DNA of 64,000 bases. Source: Bacteroidota bacterium (GTDB lineage: Bacteria > Bacteroidota > Bacteroidia > Bacteroidales > Lentimicrobiaceae). Location: assembly GCA_009773515.1 (NCBI GenBank), contig WSXX01000021.1:24287-88286 (forward strand), in the 5' to 3' direction. How positions within the stretch are numbered: position 1 is the first letter of the stretch; every line of letters begins with the position of its first letter. Both the position numbers and the translations under genes were made by a program. Shown in pieces: positions 44,347-55,786 of this stretch. The notes under the pieces were generated by a model that did not search any database, had not been told where the DNA came from, and saw only the letters and a program-made list of their open reading frames with translations.

Positions 44347-47300
44347 TTATTTACCCTCCCACAATACAGCGGCTATGCGTTTCTTGCCGTCCATTTTTAT
44401 ACTGAGCGGTTTTGCAAATCTGACATGATTAAAGAAATCAGTTCGTTGAATCAACTCTTGTTTATCCAGCAAATCCCATTTGATATGAGAACCTGAAAGC
44501 TCCTGCTGAATTGAGAAATAGCCAACATTCATTGAAGTAACATTGTGAAAGAAGTGCGAACCCGAAGATGCATCGAGGGGATAACCATCCAGACTGGTTT
44601 CTACAATTACTTTAGCTGCAGAAATCTGCGGCCAGTTTACAGGTATTCCTATCCAGCGGTCGCGGGTACCCCAACGCCCGGGCCCGATGAGCAGGTATTT
44701 TCTGTCGTGCTCACGCATCCAGTTGTTTAGTGTTTCTATCTCCGAAACCATTTCAACTGTTTTCCGCTTATCGAAGGCCTGAATGTCGATATAAATAACA
44801 TCGGTGATGTTATTGATCAAACCATTACCCATCCCTTTTTCTGAAAGCAATAATATCTGCTCCTGGTCAATTTTTTCAGGATCGAAACTATAATCCTCCA
44901 TGCTCCCGATCAGAGGTTTGATCTGAAGCAGGTAAAAAGAAGCTTTCATTTCGCTGTCGCGGTTCAGGTCAACGGCATATTCAATTTCAACCGGCGCACC
45001 CATGGCTTCTTTAACCACATCAAGCACAGATTCAATTGTCTTGGCAAGCGGAATGTAGTTGTACTTAAGAATATTGGAGAAATTTATAATTCGCGGACCT
45101 GCCTGCGTGAGCCCCGGCACTATCCGGCTGTTATCAACATCATACACCGAAGCCAGATGCCTGAGTGTGCCGTGTCGTTCGGCATCATCCACATCAAGCT
45201 TTATCAGCCCAGCCATATCACCTTCCATCATATTAAGTTTTTCTTTTCCAAGATCAACGGCATAAAAGCTGACCTGTGAATTTTTGTACTGATCTGAGGG
45301 TGAATTTATTTCAGTGTTCGGATATTTTGGCGAAAACCTGTAAGCTTTTTCACCTTCAACCACTTGTTTGCCAAGTCCGAGAGCAGCTACAGCAAAGCCT
45401 TCCTCGGGCTTCATGTGCGAAAAGGGATAATAATTATACGATTGCGCAACCCCGCTGATGTGGGGATAAAAGCTGTTTTCGAAGCGGTTTCCAACCACCT
45501 CCTGAATAATAACAGCCATTTTTTCTTCCTCAATCTTATAATTGATGGCCTCAATATATCCCCGTGCCACTTTTGAATAAACCGAAGCATAAACCAGCTT
45601 TATGGCATCCATTGCCTGATTCAGACGGGTGTTGAAATCAGGGTTGTTGTTGGGCAAGAGGTATGTTTCGAAGATGCCTGCAAATGGCTGCATCAGCGAA
45701 TCTTCAAACAATCCTGACGACCTCACTGCAATAGGATTTGTAATGTGCTTCAACAAAAAACGCAATCTCTTGATCAGTGTTTCAGTGAGATTGGCTTGCA
45801 GAAACAGATTTTTTACTTCTTCGTAATCAAGCCCTTCAGCTACTTTATCATGAAGTTTATTTCTGTCGATAAAATACTCAAACTCATCGGTACCGATAAT
45901 TGAAGTTTTCGGGGTTTTTATGTGGATATTTGGAAGTATCTGCCCAAAATCAAAATTGTAAATCAGTGAATTGATAAAAGCAATTCCACGGCCTTTGCCA
46001 CCCAGCGAACCAGAGCTGAGGCTAACTACATTGCTTTCGTCGAGCAAAGCACTTTCCTCGAAAGGAATAATTTTTCCACGGTTCTGCTCATTTCTGAACT
46101 GCTGAATCACGTCTATCAGATAGTTGCGCAACTTTACAGTGTTTTCAAAATCGCCTACTTTAGCAGGATTAATTATTTTGGCAACCTGAATTTCGCCACG
46201 CGCCATCAGCCATTGCGAAAAATGATCTTTGCGGGCATGATAAATAAGTGAATCTTCGGGAATTACCTTCAGATAAGACTCAAACTCTTTCAACGAACGT
46301 GCGATGGCTATCTGAACGCCATCGGTATTGCGGTAAATAAAATTCCCGAAACCAAGATAATGGGTGATAAAACTTTTAAAGTCCTGAACCAGGGTTTCTG
46401 AATTTTTATCGATAAAAGTGGTTTTAAGCTCAAAAGCCATGCGTGCATTTACACTGTCGTGCGATTGAATAATAATGGGCAACTCCATATTGATTCCGCG
46501 GGCATACTTTACCAGCTCAAATCCGGCATTCGGATCAGCAACTCCATTTCTGTCGTACTTCACATCAGTGATCAGACTCAGCAGAAAGTCCTTGTATTTA
46601 TCGATGATTGAACGGGCTTCTTCATAACTCGACGCAAGAAGCAGCTTTGGCCGGGCCCTCATGCGCAACACCTTATAAAGCTCATCGGTACTTACATCCT
46701 CAATGATACGACGGGTTTGTTCAAGCACAATACTATAAAGCAAGGGAAGGTAACGCGAATAATACTGCGGTGAATCTTCGACCAGAAGTATAACCCGCAC
46801 CAAACCTACTTTTGTATCGTTCTCAACATTAATCTTATCTTCAATCAGTTTGATCATTGCAAAGAACACCTTTGACTCACCATTCCATACAAAAATGCGG
46901 TCGATGTGCAACATCAGGGGATGGCCCTTGAAAAAATCCAGATCCTTATTGTTGTTCAGCAGCAGAAAAACAGGAATGTAAGGGAATTCTTCCTTTATTT
47001 TTCTACTCAGCAGCAGAGGTGTCTTTTTCTCAACACCAACCATAAAAATAATCAGGTCGAAATGTTTTGAATGCAGCTGCGCAAAAATTTCTTCTTCACT
47101 TGAAACTCCGGTTATTCGCGGCATTGAAGTGAGGTTCAGCTGATGATATTCTCCGAGCACATGCTCAGAAAATCGCCCTTCCTTTTCAATGCTGTAAGCA
47201 TCGTATAAATTAGCAACCAGCAGAATTTCCTTAACCTTAAAAGGCATAAGATCATGGTAAATATCACGGTCGTAATTACTTTTATTCAAAAACTTCTGAA

Positions 47301-47811
47301 GCAGTTGCCTGCTGGTAATCTGAGGTTCAGGTTTATCGGCAGGAGCAGCAACCGCTTCATCTGTTGAATGCAGCGATTTCTTGAGTATAGCCCTGGCTTC
47401 CATACTGTTGAGGTAGCCACTGATCATATTTGCAAGGTTAACGATCAAATGACGCTCTTCAATCAGAAACGGGCCTTCATCTTCGGTAACAAACTCCTTG
47501 GTGTAATAGACTTCAATACTTCCTTTTGAACCACTGATGGTTTCAAACTGCTGCCGCTGAACCCAGATGGTTTCCTTAAACCCAACCGAACGGTATTCGC
47601 GGCCGGCAAAAATAATCCTCACAACGGTGTAACCCGGATATTGCCAGGCATCAGGAAAAATCATAGCCAGTTGCTGAAGGGTTTCTTCAATCGGCTTTCC
47701 TTCCCTTAGGATTTGTGTGGTTTGGTTTATGGCTGCAAGCTCTTTTAATCGCTCACGGCGTTCGTGCATCAAGCGTTTGATATCGGGGCTCTGATCGTTT
47801 GTGTCACTCAT
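44347..47811 (-). CDS. PEP/pyruvate-binding (PPDK_N) protein with GAF-like and receiver-like domains
   Basis: The 1154-residue cytoplasmic protein begins with a GAF-like sensor region (about residues 10-140). A degenerate receiver-like domain follows (about 190-320). A second receiver-like domain keeps ILLVEDSP, LITDVKYD and a Lys in FIDKNS (about 340-520). The C-terminal half has the ATP-grasp PEP/pyruvate-binding domain of PEP synthase and PPDK (SLGGKGRGIAFINSL and IAVRSSGLFEDSLMQPFAG). The phospho-His swivel (GGxxSH) and the PEP-utilising barrel are not seen, so it cannot be a complete PEP synthase. Homologs are often annotated as phosphoenolpyruvate synthase. It is divergent from the LuxR-type gene. 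Confidence 0.8.
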   Translation of the reverse strand: MSDTNDQSPDIKRLMHERRERLKELAAINQTTQILREGKPIEETLQQLAMIFPDAWQYPGYTVVRIIFAGREYRSVGFKETIWVQRQQFETISGSKGSIEVYYTKEFVTEDEGPFLIEERHLIVNLANMISGYLNSMEARAILKKSLHSTDEAVAAPADKPEPQITSRQLLQKFLNKSNYDRDIYHDLMPFKVKEILLVANLYDAYSIEKEGRFSEHVLGEYHQLNLTSMPRITGVSSEEEIFAQLHSKHFDLIIFMVGVEKKTPLLLSRKIKEEFPYIPVFLLLNNNKDLDFFKGHPLMLHIDRIFVWNGESKVFFAMIKLIEDKINVENDTKVGLVRVILLVEDSPQYYSRYLPLLYSIVLEQTRRIIEDVSTDELYKVLRMRARPKLLLASSYEEARSIIDKYKDFLLSLITDVKYDRNGVADPNAGFELVKYARGINMELPIIIQSHDSVNARMAFELKTTFIDKNSETLVQDFKSFITHYLGFGNFIYRNTDGVQIAIARSLKEFESYLKVIPEDSLIYHARKDHFSQWLMARGEIQVAKIINPAKVGDFENTVKLRNYLIDVIQQFRNEQNRGKIIPFEESALLDESNVVSLSSGSLGGKGRGIAFINSLIYNFDFGQILPNIHIKTPKTSIIGTDEFEYFIDRNKLHDKVAEGLDYEEVKNLFLQANLTETLIKRLRFLLKHITNPIAVRSSGLFEDSLMQPFAGIFETYLLPNNNPDFNTRLNQAMDAIKLVYASVYSKVARGYIEAINYKIEEEKMAVIIQEVVGNRFENSFYPHISGVAQSYNYYPFSHMKPEEGFAVAALGLGKQVVEGEKAYRFSPKYPNTEINSPSDQYKNSQVSFYAVDLGKEKLNMMEGDMAGLIKLDVDDAERHGTLRHLASVYDVDNSRIVPGLTQAGPRIINFSNILKYNYIPLAKTIESVLDVVKEAMGAPVEIEYAVDLNRDSEMKASFYLLQIKPLIGSMEDYSFDPEKIDQEQILLLSEKGMGNGLINNITDVIYIDIQAFDKRKTVEMVSEIETLNNWMREHDRKYLLIGPGRWGTRDRWIGIPVNWPQISAAKVIVETSLDGYPLDASSGSHFFHNVTSMNVGYFSIQQELSGSHIKWDLLDKQELIQRTDFFNHVRFAKPLSIKMDGKKRIAAVLWEGK

Positions 47812-48074
47812 TGAACCATATTTTAATGCCTACTAAATTACACATTTCATCGGTAAAATAATCTGCAAATTCAGTTAGCAAACCTGTGTGGCACTCTTCA
47901 AACCCGGAACCGGGCTTTTCAGCAGACGCTGATCAATTTGCAAATATTTTAATTTCAGCTTTTTAAGAAACCTCTTTTCTACAAATCTGATTTTGATTTG
48001 CATAAACTTTTATATGAGCCGTAAGTATTCCGTAAAATATTATAATTTCGTCATCTGATAAACATCTGGTCTGC

Positions 48075-48734
48075 GTGAATAAAGTTGAACTCATATTGGT
48101 TGATGACCATCGCATAGTTTGCGAAGGCATAAAAGCCATGCTCGACGATTCGCGCGAAATCACAGTAATGGGATGTGTGAGAAATCTTTCAGAATTACTG
48201 ATCAAACTTAGAATACTCCCGATTCATGTGGTGCTGCTGAGCTGTTATGAGCCCGGTGACCACGACATTGAAATGATCAGGGTTATTCAGCGGGAACATC
48301 CGCAGATCAAAATCCTGATTCTGGCTATGATCACACAGGAGAGTTTTATATTGCGTACGCTCAAAGCCGGAGCCAAGGGCTTTTTGAGCAAAGATGCTGA
48401 CAGAAACGAACTGATTGAATCGATACTTACGGTAAGAAGCGGCTTTGATTATTACAGCAAATCAATTTCGGAGATCATCCTCAAACGTTACATGAACCAG
48501 CCCAATGACCGTCACATGCTCAGAAGCCAGCCAATGGGAGTGCTAAGCGACCGCGAAATGGAGGTGCTGAAACTCTATGCTGAAAGTTATACCAATCAGG
48601 AAATTGCCGATAAACTATTTGTGAGCATCAGAACCATAGAATCGCACAAGAACAATATAATGCGTAAAATCAACCTTAAAACAACGGTTGATATGGTGAA
48701 ATTTGCCATCAGAAATAACCTGATAGAGATTTAG
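48075..48734 (+). CDS. LuxR/NarL-type regulator with non-canonical receiver
   Basis: The 219-residue protein has a receiver domain (ILVDDHRIVCEGIK) and a LuxR helix-turn-helix (LSDREMEVLKLYAESYTNQEIA, shown here in part as residues 152-173). The acidic DD pair and the conserved Lys (FLSKDA) are kept, but the phospho-acceptor position reads LLSCYEP, so Ser56 stands in place of Asp. Standard phosphorylation is therefore unlikely. The start is GTG at 48075. It is divergent from the PEP-binding protein gene and has no adjacent kinase gene. It may be a phosphorylation-independent regulator. Confidence 0.82.
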   Translation: MNKVELILVDDHRIVCEGIKAMLDDSREITVMGCVRNLSELLIKLRILPIHVVLLSCYEPGDHDIEMIRVIQREHPQIKILILAMITQESFILRTLKAGAKGFLSKDADRNELIESILTVRSGFDYYSKSISEIILKRYMNQPNDRHMLRSQPMGVLSDREMEVLKLYAESYTNQEIADKLFVSIRTIESHKNNIMRKINLKTTVDMVKFAIRNNLIEI

Positions 48735-49189
48735 GATAAATACACAATACCAACAGTCCGGCAATATCGTTTAGCGTCTGAACAAGACTTCATTCCCGAA
48801 AAATTCATATCCAAACTTCTTGAAACACTATCACTGACTTGTTTTAAGTTCAACTCAAAAATACATGCTGTCTTACTTAATGAAAATTGCAATTATTCAG
48901 TAAAAACAACCCATCCAATCCTGATTTTTATAAAATCTTTATACATACAGCTGAAACTTTATAATGTCTTTATAAAATAACCCCCACTTTTGGCAGCTGA
49001 TTTCAGGTGAAATTTTAAAACGCTTATTTTCAATTTCCCGAAAGTAAGATCAGCCTGATTGTCGTCATAATTTTTACCTGAACATTGCTGCTGTTGCAGT
49101 ACAGATCAGCTGGAACAATGGAAAGTACAAACAGCCTGCACTGATAAATTGCTGAGGATGCTGTAGAAAATTGAAGTAACAGACTAAAT
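48735..49189 (+). other. 455-bp intergenic region upstream of trkH
   Basis: No coding signal was found. The middle holds four TTTATA hexamers (48927-48974), described separately. The last 200 bp before the trkH start show no clear TAnnTTTG element. Confidence 0.6.
48927..48974 (+). promoter_or_regulatory. Two tandem KdpE-box-like direct repeats
   Basis: TTTATA hexamers begin at 48927, 48938, 48958 and 48969. They form two pairs, each TTTATA-N5-TTTATA with 11-bp spacing. The E. coli KdpE site is TTTATA-N5-TTTACA. They lie about 215-265 bp upstream of trkH, which is followed by KdpD/KdpE-like genes. Confidence 0.55.
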
Positions 49190-50641
49190 ATGAGTAAGAT
49201 TATTAATCTGAGAATAACATTCAGGATAATCAGCAGAAACTTATTGGTAATGGCGGCGGCTTTGCTTGTATGTGCAGGAGTGGCATTGATTTATTCCGAG
49301 GATATCATGCCATTTATTATAACTTCCGGCATATCGTTGTTGCTTGCACTGATTCTCATTATCTACAAACATAAAATCTCCGATTCTGAAAACTTTTCGC
49401 GAAAAGACGCCTATCTGACTGTAACCTCTTCCTGGGTAATTATTTGTTTAATCGGCAGTCTTCCATACGTTTTCTCAGGGGCCATTCCTTCCTTTGTAAA
49501 TGCATTGTTCGAGTCAGTTTCAGGTTTCACAACAACCGGGGCTTCCATATTGACAGATATAGAATCGCTTCCGAAATCATTGTTGTTCTGGAGGAGTTTT
49601 ACGCATTGGATCGGCGGTATTGGCATAATAGTACTGGTTATTATCATCATGCCTTCATTAAGAATAAGTGGTTATCATTTATTTACTCAGGAATCATCCT
49701 TGCAGGAAAAAATACAGCCCAGAGTTAGATCTGTAGGAAGCAGCCTTTTGAAAATTTACATTTTGCTTACTGTTCTGGAGATAATTTTACTGATGGCTGG
49801 AAAAATGAATTTCTTTGAAAGCGTTTGTCATTCTTTCGGAACAGTAGCCACCGGAGGGTTTTCACCGAAGAATACAAGCATTGCAGATTATTCGCCTTAC
49901 ATTCAGTACGTTATCATGTTATTCATGCTATTGGCTGGTGTTAATTTTATGCTTCATTTTTATTTACTCACAAGAGATTTCAGAAAAATAGCTAAAAACG
50001 ATGAATTGAAGTTTTATTTGACAACAATAGCTGTCATTGGGTTAACGCTCACAATAGGGTTAATTGTATCGATGAATAAACCTGTTGAAGAAGCTTTCCG
50101 GGAGTCTTTTTTTCAGATAATCTCAATTATTACCTGCACCGGATTTGCAACAGCCGATTATCTGCTATGGCCTGAATATGCCTGGATGATCATCTTTTTT
50201 GCCATGTTTTTGGGTGGAAGCACCGGATCTACTGCAGGAGGCATTAAGATGGCCCGTCATCTGGTTTTGATTAAAAATATTAAGATACTTTTCCGCAAAC
50301 AGATTTCTCCACATGCTGTAATGCAGGTTCGGCTTAATAACAACCGATTGAGCGACGAAGCCAACAATTCAATTCTGACATTCATTTCAGTTTACTTTTT
50401 GATTTTTGTTGCAGGAACTCTTTTACTTGTATTTCTTGGTATTGACGGTTCTACAGCAAGCAGTTCTGTTGCAACCTGTATGGCAGGAATTGGCCCCGGA
50501 ATCGGCTCCGTTGGTCCGGTTGGAAATTTTGCTCATCTACCCGAAGCAGGCAAAGTAATACTCGTCATGCTTATGATTATCGGCAGGCTCGAAATATATA
50601 CTGTCATCATGTTGTTCTCAAAGACCTTCTGGCGCAATTAG
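49190..50641 (+). CDS. trkH: TrkH/KtrB-type potassium transporter subunit
   Basis: The 483-residue membrane protein has four repeats of the M1-P-M2 potassium-channel-like fold. Its filter segments are visible: SVSGFTTTGASIL, FGTVATGGFSP, IITCTGFATADY and AGIGPGIGSVGP, each with the key Gly. It has about ten membrane helices. The regulatory TrkA (NAD/ATP-binding) partner is not encoded in this window. It lies 24 bp upstream of the sensor kinase gene. Potassium uptake is the likely role. Confidence 0.92.
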   Translation: MSKIINLRITFRIISRNLLVMAAALLVCAGVALIYSEDIMPFIITSGISLLLALILIIYKHKISDSENFSRKDAYLTVTSSWVIICLIGSLPYVFSGAIPSFVNALFESVSGFTTTGASILTDIESLPKSLLFWRSFTHWIGGIGIIVLVIIIMPSLRISGYHLFTQESSLQEKIQPRVRSVGSSLLKIYILLTVLEIILLMAGKMNFFESVCHSFGTVATGGFSPKNTSIADYSPYIQYVIMLFMLLAGVNFMLHFYLLTRDFRKIAKNDELKFYLTTIAVIGLTLTIGLIVSMNKPVEEAFRESFFQIISIITCTGFATADYLLWPEYAWMIIFFAMFLGGSTGSTAGGIKMARHLVLIKNIKILFRKQISPHAVMQVRLNNNRLSDEANNSILTFISVYFLIFVAGTLLLVFLGIDGSTASSSVATCMAGIGPGIGSVGPVGNFAHLPEAGKVILVMLMIIGRLEIYTVIMLFSKTFWRN

Positions 50642-50653
50642 CCGCAAATCAAT

Positions 50654-50661
50654 TACTTTTG
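50654..50661 (+). promoter_or_regulatory. Possible internal -7 element (TACTTTTG)
   Basis: TACTTTTG lies 4 nt before the kinase ATG at 50666. If used it would give an almost leaderless transcript, so it could be fortuitous. Confidence 0.3.
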
Positions 50662-50665
50662 CATC

Positions 50666-52207
50666 ATGACCGACAACCCGAAAACCGGATTTTTCAGCTC
50701 CCGCTTTTTCTTTAGCATCAATCATTATTTATTGTCGGTCATAATAATAGGTATAACCGTTATAATATGTGCACCGCTGTCAAATTCGCAGAGTTATCAT
50801 GTGGTGTCATTTATCCTTCTGTTTGTCGTTTCGTTTCTGGCAACTTTTATGCGGATGGGAAGCGTTTTGCTTGCTGCTGCGTTAAGCGCAATTGTCTGGA
50901 ATTTTTTCTTTATTCCCCCTCACTTTACCTTCCATATCGACAAAGTAGAAGACATACTTATGTTCGGTATGTTTTTCATTATTGCTTTGCTTAATGGCAT
51001 TTTAACAACCCGTGTGCGCCGGCAGAAGCAGCTGGCCAAAGAAAGAGAAGAAAGAACCAGCGCATTGTTCCTTCTTACCAAAGGGCTTTCAAATGCCAGC
51101 GGCATTGATGCAGTATTGAATGTTGCCCGCGATGGCATTGAAAATAACTTTTCGTGCCAGTCTGTATTTTTTCTTCAGAATGACAACAAACTCAGCCTGG
51201 CAACTTCAGGAAATCAGCCAGAGAAAGAGCTGAATGAAGATGTTTTACAACAGGCCCAATGGGCTTTCAATCATTCAGTTAAAGCCGGAAAATACACAAA
51301 TTCTTTTGCTGAGGCCGATTACACTTTTTATCCGCTTATGGGAACCCGGCTGAACACCGGCGTTGTTGCCATCAAGTCAGGAAAACCCCTGAAAGAAGAT
51401 CAGGAAACCATTATAACCGCATTTATTACATTGATATCGAATGCATTGGAAAGAGAATATCTGGGCGAACTGGCTCAGAAAGCCCGCTTCCTTGATGAAT
51501 CTGATAAACTCTACAAAGCTTTGTTTAACTCCATTTCGCATGAACTGAGAATACCCGTGGCTACCATAATGGGCGCCAGTGATACCTTGCTTACTTCTGA
51601 GCATTCCGGCAAGGATCAATCCGTTCTTTTTAGTGAAATTTTTACAGCTTCACTGCGATTGAACAGGCTCATTGAGAACCTCTTAAATATGTCGAGACTC
51701 GAAAGCGGCAGAATTTCTGCTCATCTGGACTGGTATGACATTAATGATCTGGTAAATGAAGTTTCTCAGGATCTAAAGGACGAATTAAAACCTTTCTCAT
51801 TTGTTGTTTCAGTCCCTGATGACATTCCTCTGGTTAAGATAGACTACGGTTTGATGATTCATGTTCTGTATAACCTGGTTTTCAATGCAACTCAGCATGC
51901 ACCTGCTGCATCTGAAATCGGACTCAGCGTCAGCCATCGTTCCGATGAGCTTATAATTGAAGTTGAAAATTCCGGAGCCAGTTTTTCAGAACAAGACATC
52001 AAAAACGTTTTTAAAAAATTCTTCAGGGTGGAAGTAAGCAGAGCCGGTGGGCTGGGACTTGGTCTGTCAATTGTGAAAGGATTTGTTGAAGCGCACAACG
52101 GTAAAATCTCAGTAAATAACAGAAAAGGCGGTGGCGTTAGGTTCACCATTTCCATTCCTACTTCAAGTCCACAGATAGAAAACGCCAAAATGATGCAGTA
52201 TGATTGA
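50666..52207 (+). CDS. KdpD-like sensor histidine kinase lacking the KdpD/Usp N-terminus
   Basis: The 513-residue kinase has four membrane helices of the DUF4118 type (about residues 15-115). A GAF-like domain follows (about 135-260), then HisKA with the phospho-His in NSISHELRIP (near 292) and an HATPase with N-box NLVFNATQHAP and G2 box GLGLGLSIVKG. The cytoplasmic KdpD and universal-stress-protein domains at the N-terminus of E. coli KdpD are absent. It overlaps the regulator gene by 8 bp and follows trkH by 24 bp. It probably senses K+ or osmotic state and signals to the KdpE-like protein. Confidence 0.88.
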   Translation: MTDNPKTGFFSSRFFFSINHYLLSVIIIGITVIICAPLSNSQSYHVVSFILLFVVSFLATFMRMGSVLLAAALSAIVWNFFFIPPHFTFHIDKVEDILMFGMFFIIALLNGILTTRVRRQKQLAKEREERTSALFLLTKGLSNASGIDAVLNVARDGIENNFSCQSVFFLQNDNKLSLATSGNQPEKELNEDVLQQAQWAFNHSVKAGKYTNSFAEADYTFYPLMGTRLNTGVVAIKSGKPLKEDQETIITAFITLISNALEREYLGELAQKARFLDESDKLYKALFNSISHELRIPVATIMGASDTLLTSEHSGKDQSVLFSEIFTASLRLNRLIENLLNMSRLESGRISAHLDWYDINDLVNEVSQDLKDELKPFSFVVSVPDDIPLVKIDYGLMIHVLYNLVFNATQHAPAASEIGLSVSHRSDELIIEVENSGASFSEQDIKNVFKKFFRVEVSRAGGLGLGLSIVKGFVEAHNGKISVNNRKGGGVRFTISIPTSSPQIENAKMMQYD

Positions 52208-52883
52208 AAATGAAACCATCCTTATTATAGATGACGAACTGCAGATCAGGCGTTTACTTGAAATAACGCTCACCGCTAATGGCTACAGAACAATTCATTC
52301 AGCCAATGGCAAAGAAGGGCTGATTGATGCTGCAACTCACCATCCTTCGCTGATTATTCTTGATCTTGGATTGCCTGATATTGATGGGCAGGAAGTTCTC
52401 AGAAAATTAAAAGAATGGTTTTTTAAACCAGTAATTGTTTTATCTGTCAGAGACTCCGAAGAAGATATTGTAACCGCTTTAGATAACGGGGCGAACGATT
52501 ATCTGACCAAACCATTCAGAAGCAGAGAACTACTCGCCAGAATGCGCGCAGCTTTGCGGGCAATTGAAGCCAAAAACGATCTGCCTGTCATGGAATTTGG
52601 CTCAATAAGCATTGATATGGTAAATCATGTTGTCAGAAAAAATCAGGAAATTCTGAAACTTACATCAACTGAATTTATGCTTCTCAGCCTGTTGGCTAAA
52701 AACCGGGGCAGGGTGCTTACACACCAGTATTTGCTGAAAGAAATCTGGGGTTATAGTCATGTTGAACAAACTCAGTACCTGAGGGTTTTTATAGCCCAGC
52801 TAAGAAAAAAAATTGAAGATAACCCTGCCAACCCGGCTTTACTGACAACTGCATCAGGAATCGGATACCGGTTCGGAGAATAA
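52200..52883 (+). CDS. KdpE-like OmpR-family response regulator
   Basis: The 227-residue protein has a receiver with DDE, phospho-acceptor Asp in ILDLGLPDIDGQE and Lys in YLTKPFRSRE, and an OmpR/PhoB winged helix (LTSTEFMLLSLLAKNRGRVL, ending TTASGIGYRF). It is the KdpE group by eye. It overlaps the kinase gene by 8 bp and forms a two-component pair with it. The four TTTATA boxes upstream of trkH are a natural target by inference. Confidence 0.9.
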   Translation: MIENETILIIDDELQIRRLLEITLTANGYRTIHSANGKEGLIDAATHHPSLIILDLGLPDIDGQEVLRKLKEWFFKPVIVLSVRDSEEDIVTALDNGANDYLTKPFRSRELLARMRAALRAIEAKNDLPVMEFGSISIDMVNHVVRKNQEILKLTSTEFMLLSLLAKNRGRVLTHQYLLKEIWGYSHVEQTQYLRVFIAQLRKKIEDNPANPALLTTASGIGYRFGE

Positions 52884-52937
52884 TAAGCAAACTATAAGAT
52901 GTTTATCCTGTTGATATCCTTTACGATCCTGTTCTCA

Positions 52938-53753
52938 TTATATTAACCGGTAATCCAAAGCCGCATTCAGCGGATTCTGATTCAGCAGATTACAAAGCAG
53001 TTTATATATTTCAGGTTTGTGCTGATTTAACAATTCCGGGACTTCAAAGAAATACTCCACACAAACCGAAAAAAATTCTTCATTGTTGACAAATGCATAT
53101 TCCCTTAAAATGGAAGGCACTCCCCTGAAAGCCATATTGCGTTCATACAAAGATTTTTTATCCATCTGATCACTAAAGCGTTGCAACATGGAATCGGCAT
53201 CTCCGTAATCCAATAGCTCCAGTCGCAATGCATGAGCCATTTCATGCAGACCAAGGTTGTATTTATCGTTGGGGACAAGGTAACCTTCCTGAAAATCGCG
53301 CCATGACAAGGTAACAAAACCCACACCGGAAGTTAAACCCAGCAGATTCCTGTTGAAAAAACGCGAATAAAATGACTCAGGATAAAGAATGTATCTTTTA
53401 AATCTTTGGAAATGGAACAAATTTAGGCCATAGGTTAACTGAATCTGCGAGAAAAGCACACATATTCTCATTTCATCGGTAATCTGCAGTCCAGCATAAC
53501 CCACAAATTGCACCCTTTTCATTACGTAACTTAATCGGGCCAGAAACTTATTTTTCCCTTGCGGAGACAAGTTTGCATAATAACGGAACTTCTCATTTAA
53601 TACAGCATCAATCAGCACCTGATCTCTGCGTTCTTTTCTGCTGATTTTGAAACGGTCATTGTAGTCGCCGGTTATTATAAACTTAAGAAATCCATAATTT
53701 TTTGCGCCTAATAACAGAAGGAAGGCACCAAAATAAATTAAATAAGTCAGCAT
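52938..53753 (-). CDS. M90-family zinc metallopeptidase (MtfA-like)
   Basis: The 271-residue protein starts with a membrane helix (about residues 1-20). The MtfA/M90 peptidase has HEMAH (HExxH) in LGLHEMAHALRLE near residue 163 and the third ligand Glu in NNEEFFSVCVEYFFE near 228. MtfA of E. coli inactivates Mlc and influences glucose PTS expression, but no Mlc-like partner is visible here. The function may differ. It is convergent to the KdpE-like gene. Confidence 0.85.
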   Translation of the reverse strand: MLTYLIYFGAFLLLLGAKNYGFLKFIITGDYNDRFKISRKERRDQVLIDAVLNEKFRYYANLSPQGKNKFLARLSYVMKRVQFVGYAGLQITDEMRICVLFSQIQLTYGLNLFHFQRFKRYILYPESFYSRFFNRNLLGLTSGVGFVTLSWRDFQEGYLVPNDKYNLGLHEMAHALRLELLDYGDADSMLQRFSDQMDKKSLYERNMAFRGVPSILREYAFVNNEEFFSVCVEYFFEVPELLNQHKPEIYKLLCNLLNQNPLNAALDYRLI

Positions 53754-55723
<1,970 letters not shown>

Positions 55724-55755
55724 TACACAATATCCATTATTCTTGTAACAATGGG

Positions 55756-55786
55756 AAAAGCTCCGGAAACGGAGCTTTTTTTATTT
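55756..55786 (+). terminator. Intrinsic terminator after gdhA
   Basis: AAAAGCTCCG pairs with CGGAGCTTTT around a GAAA tetraloop, followed by a T-rich tract. It probably also terminates the convergent acpH gene. Confidence 0.9.
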
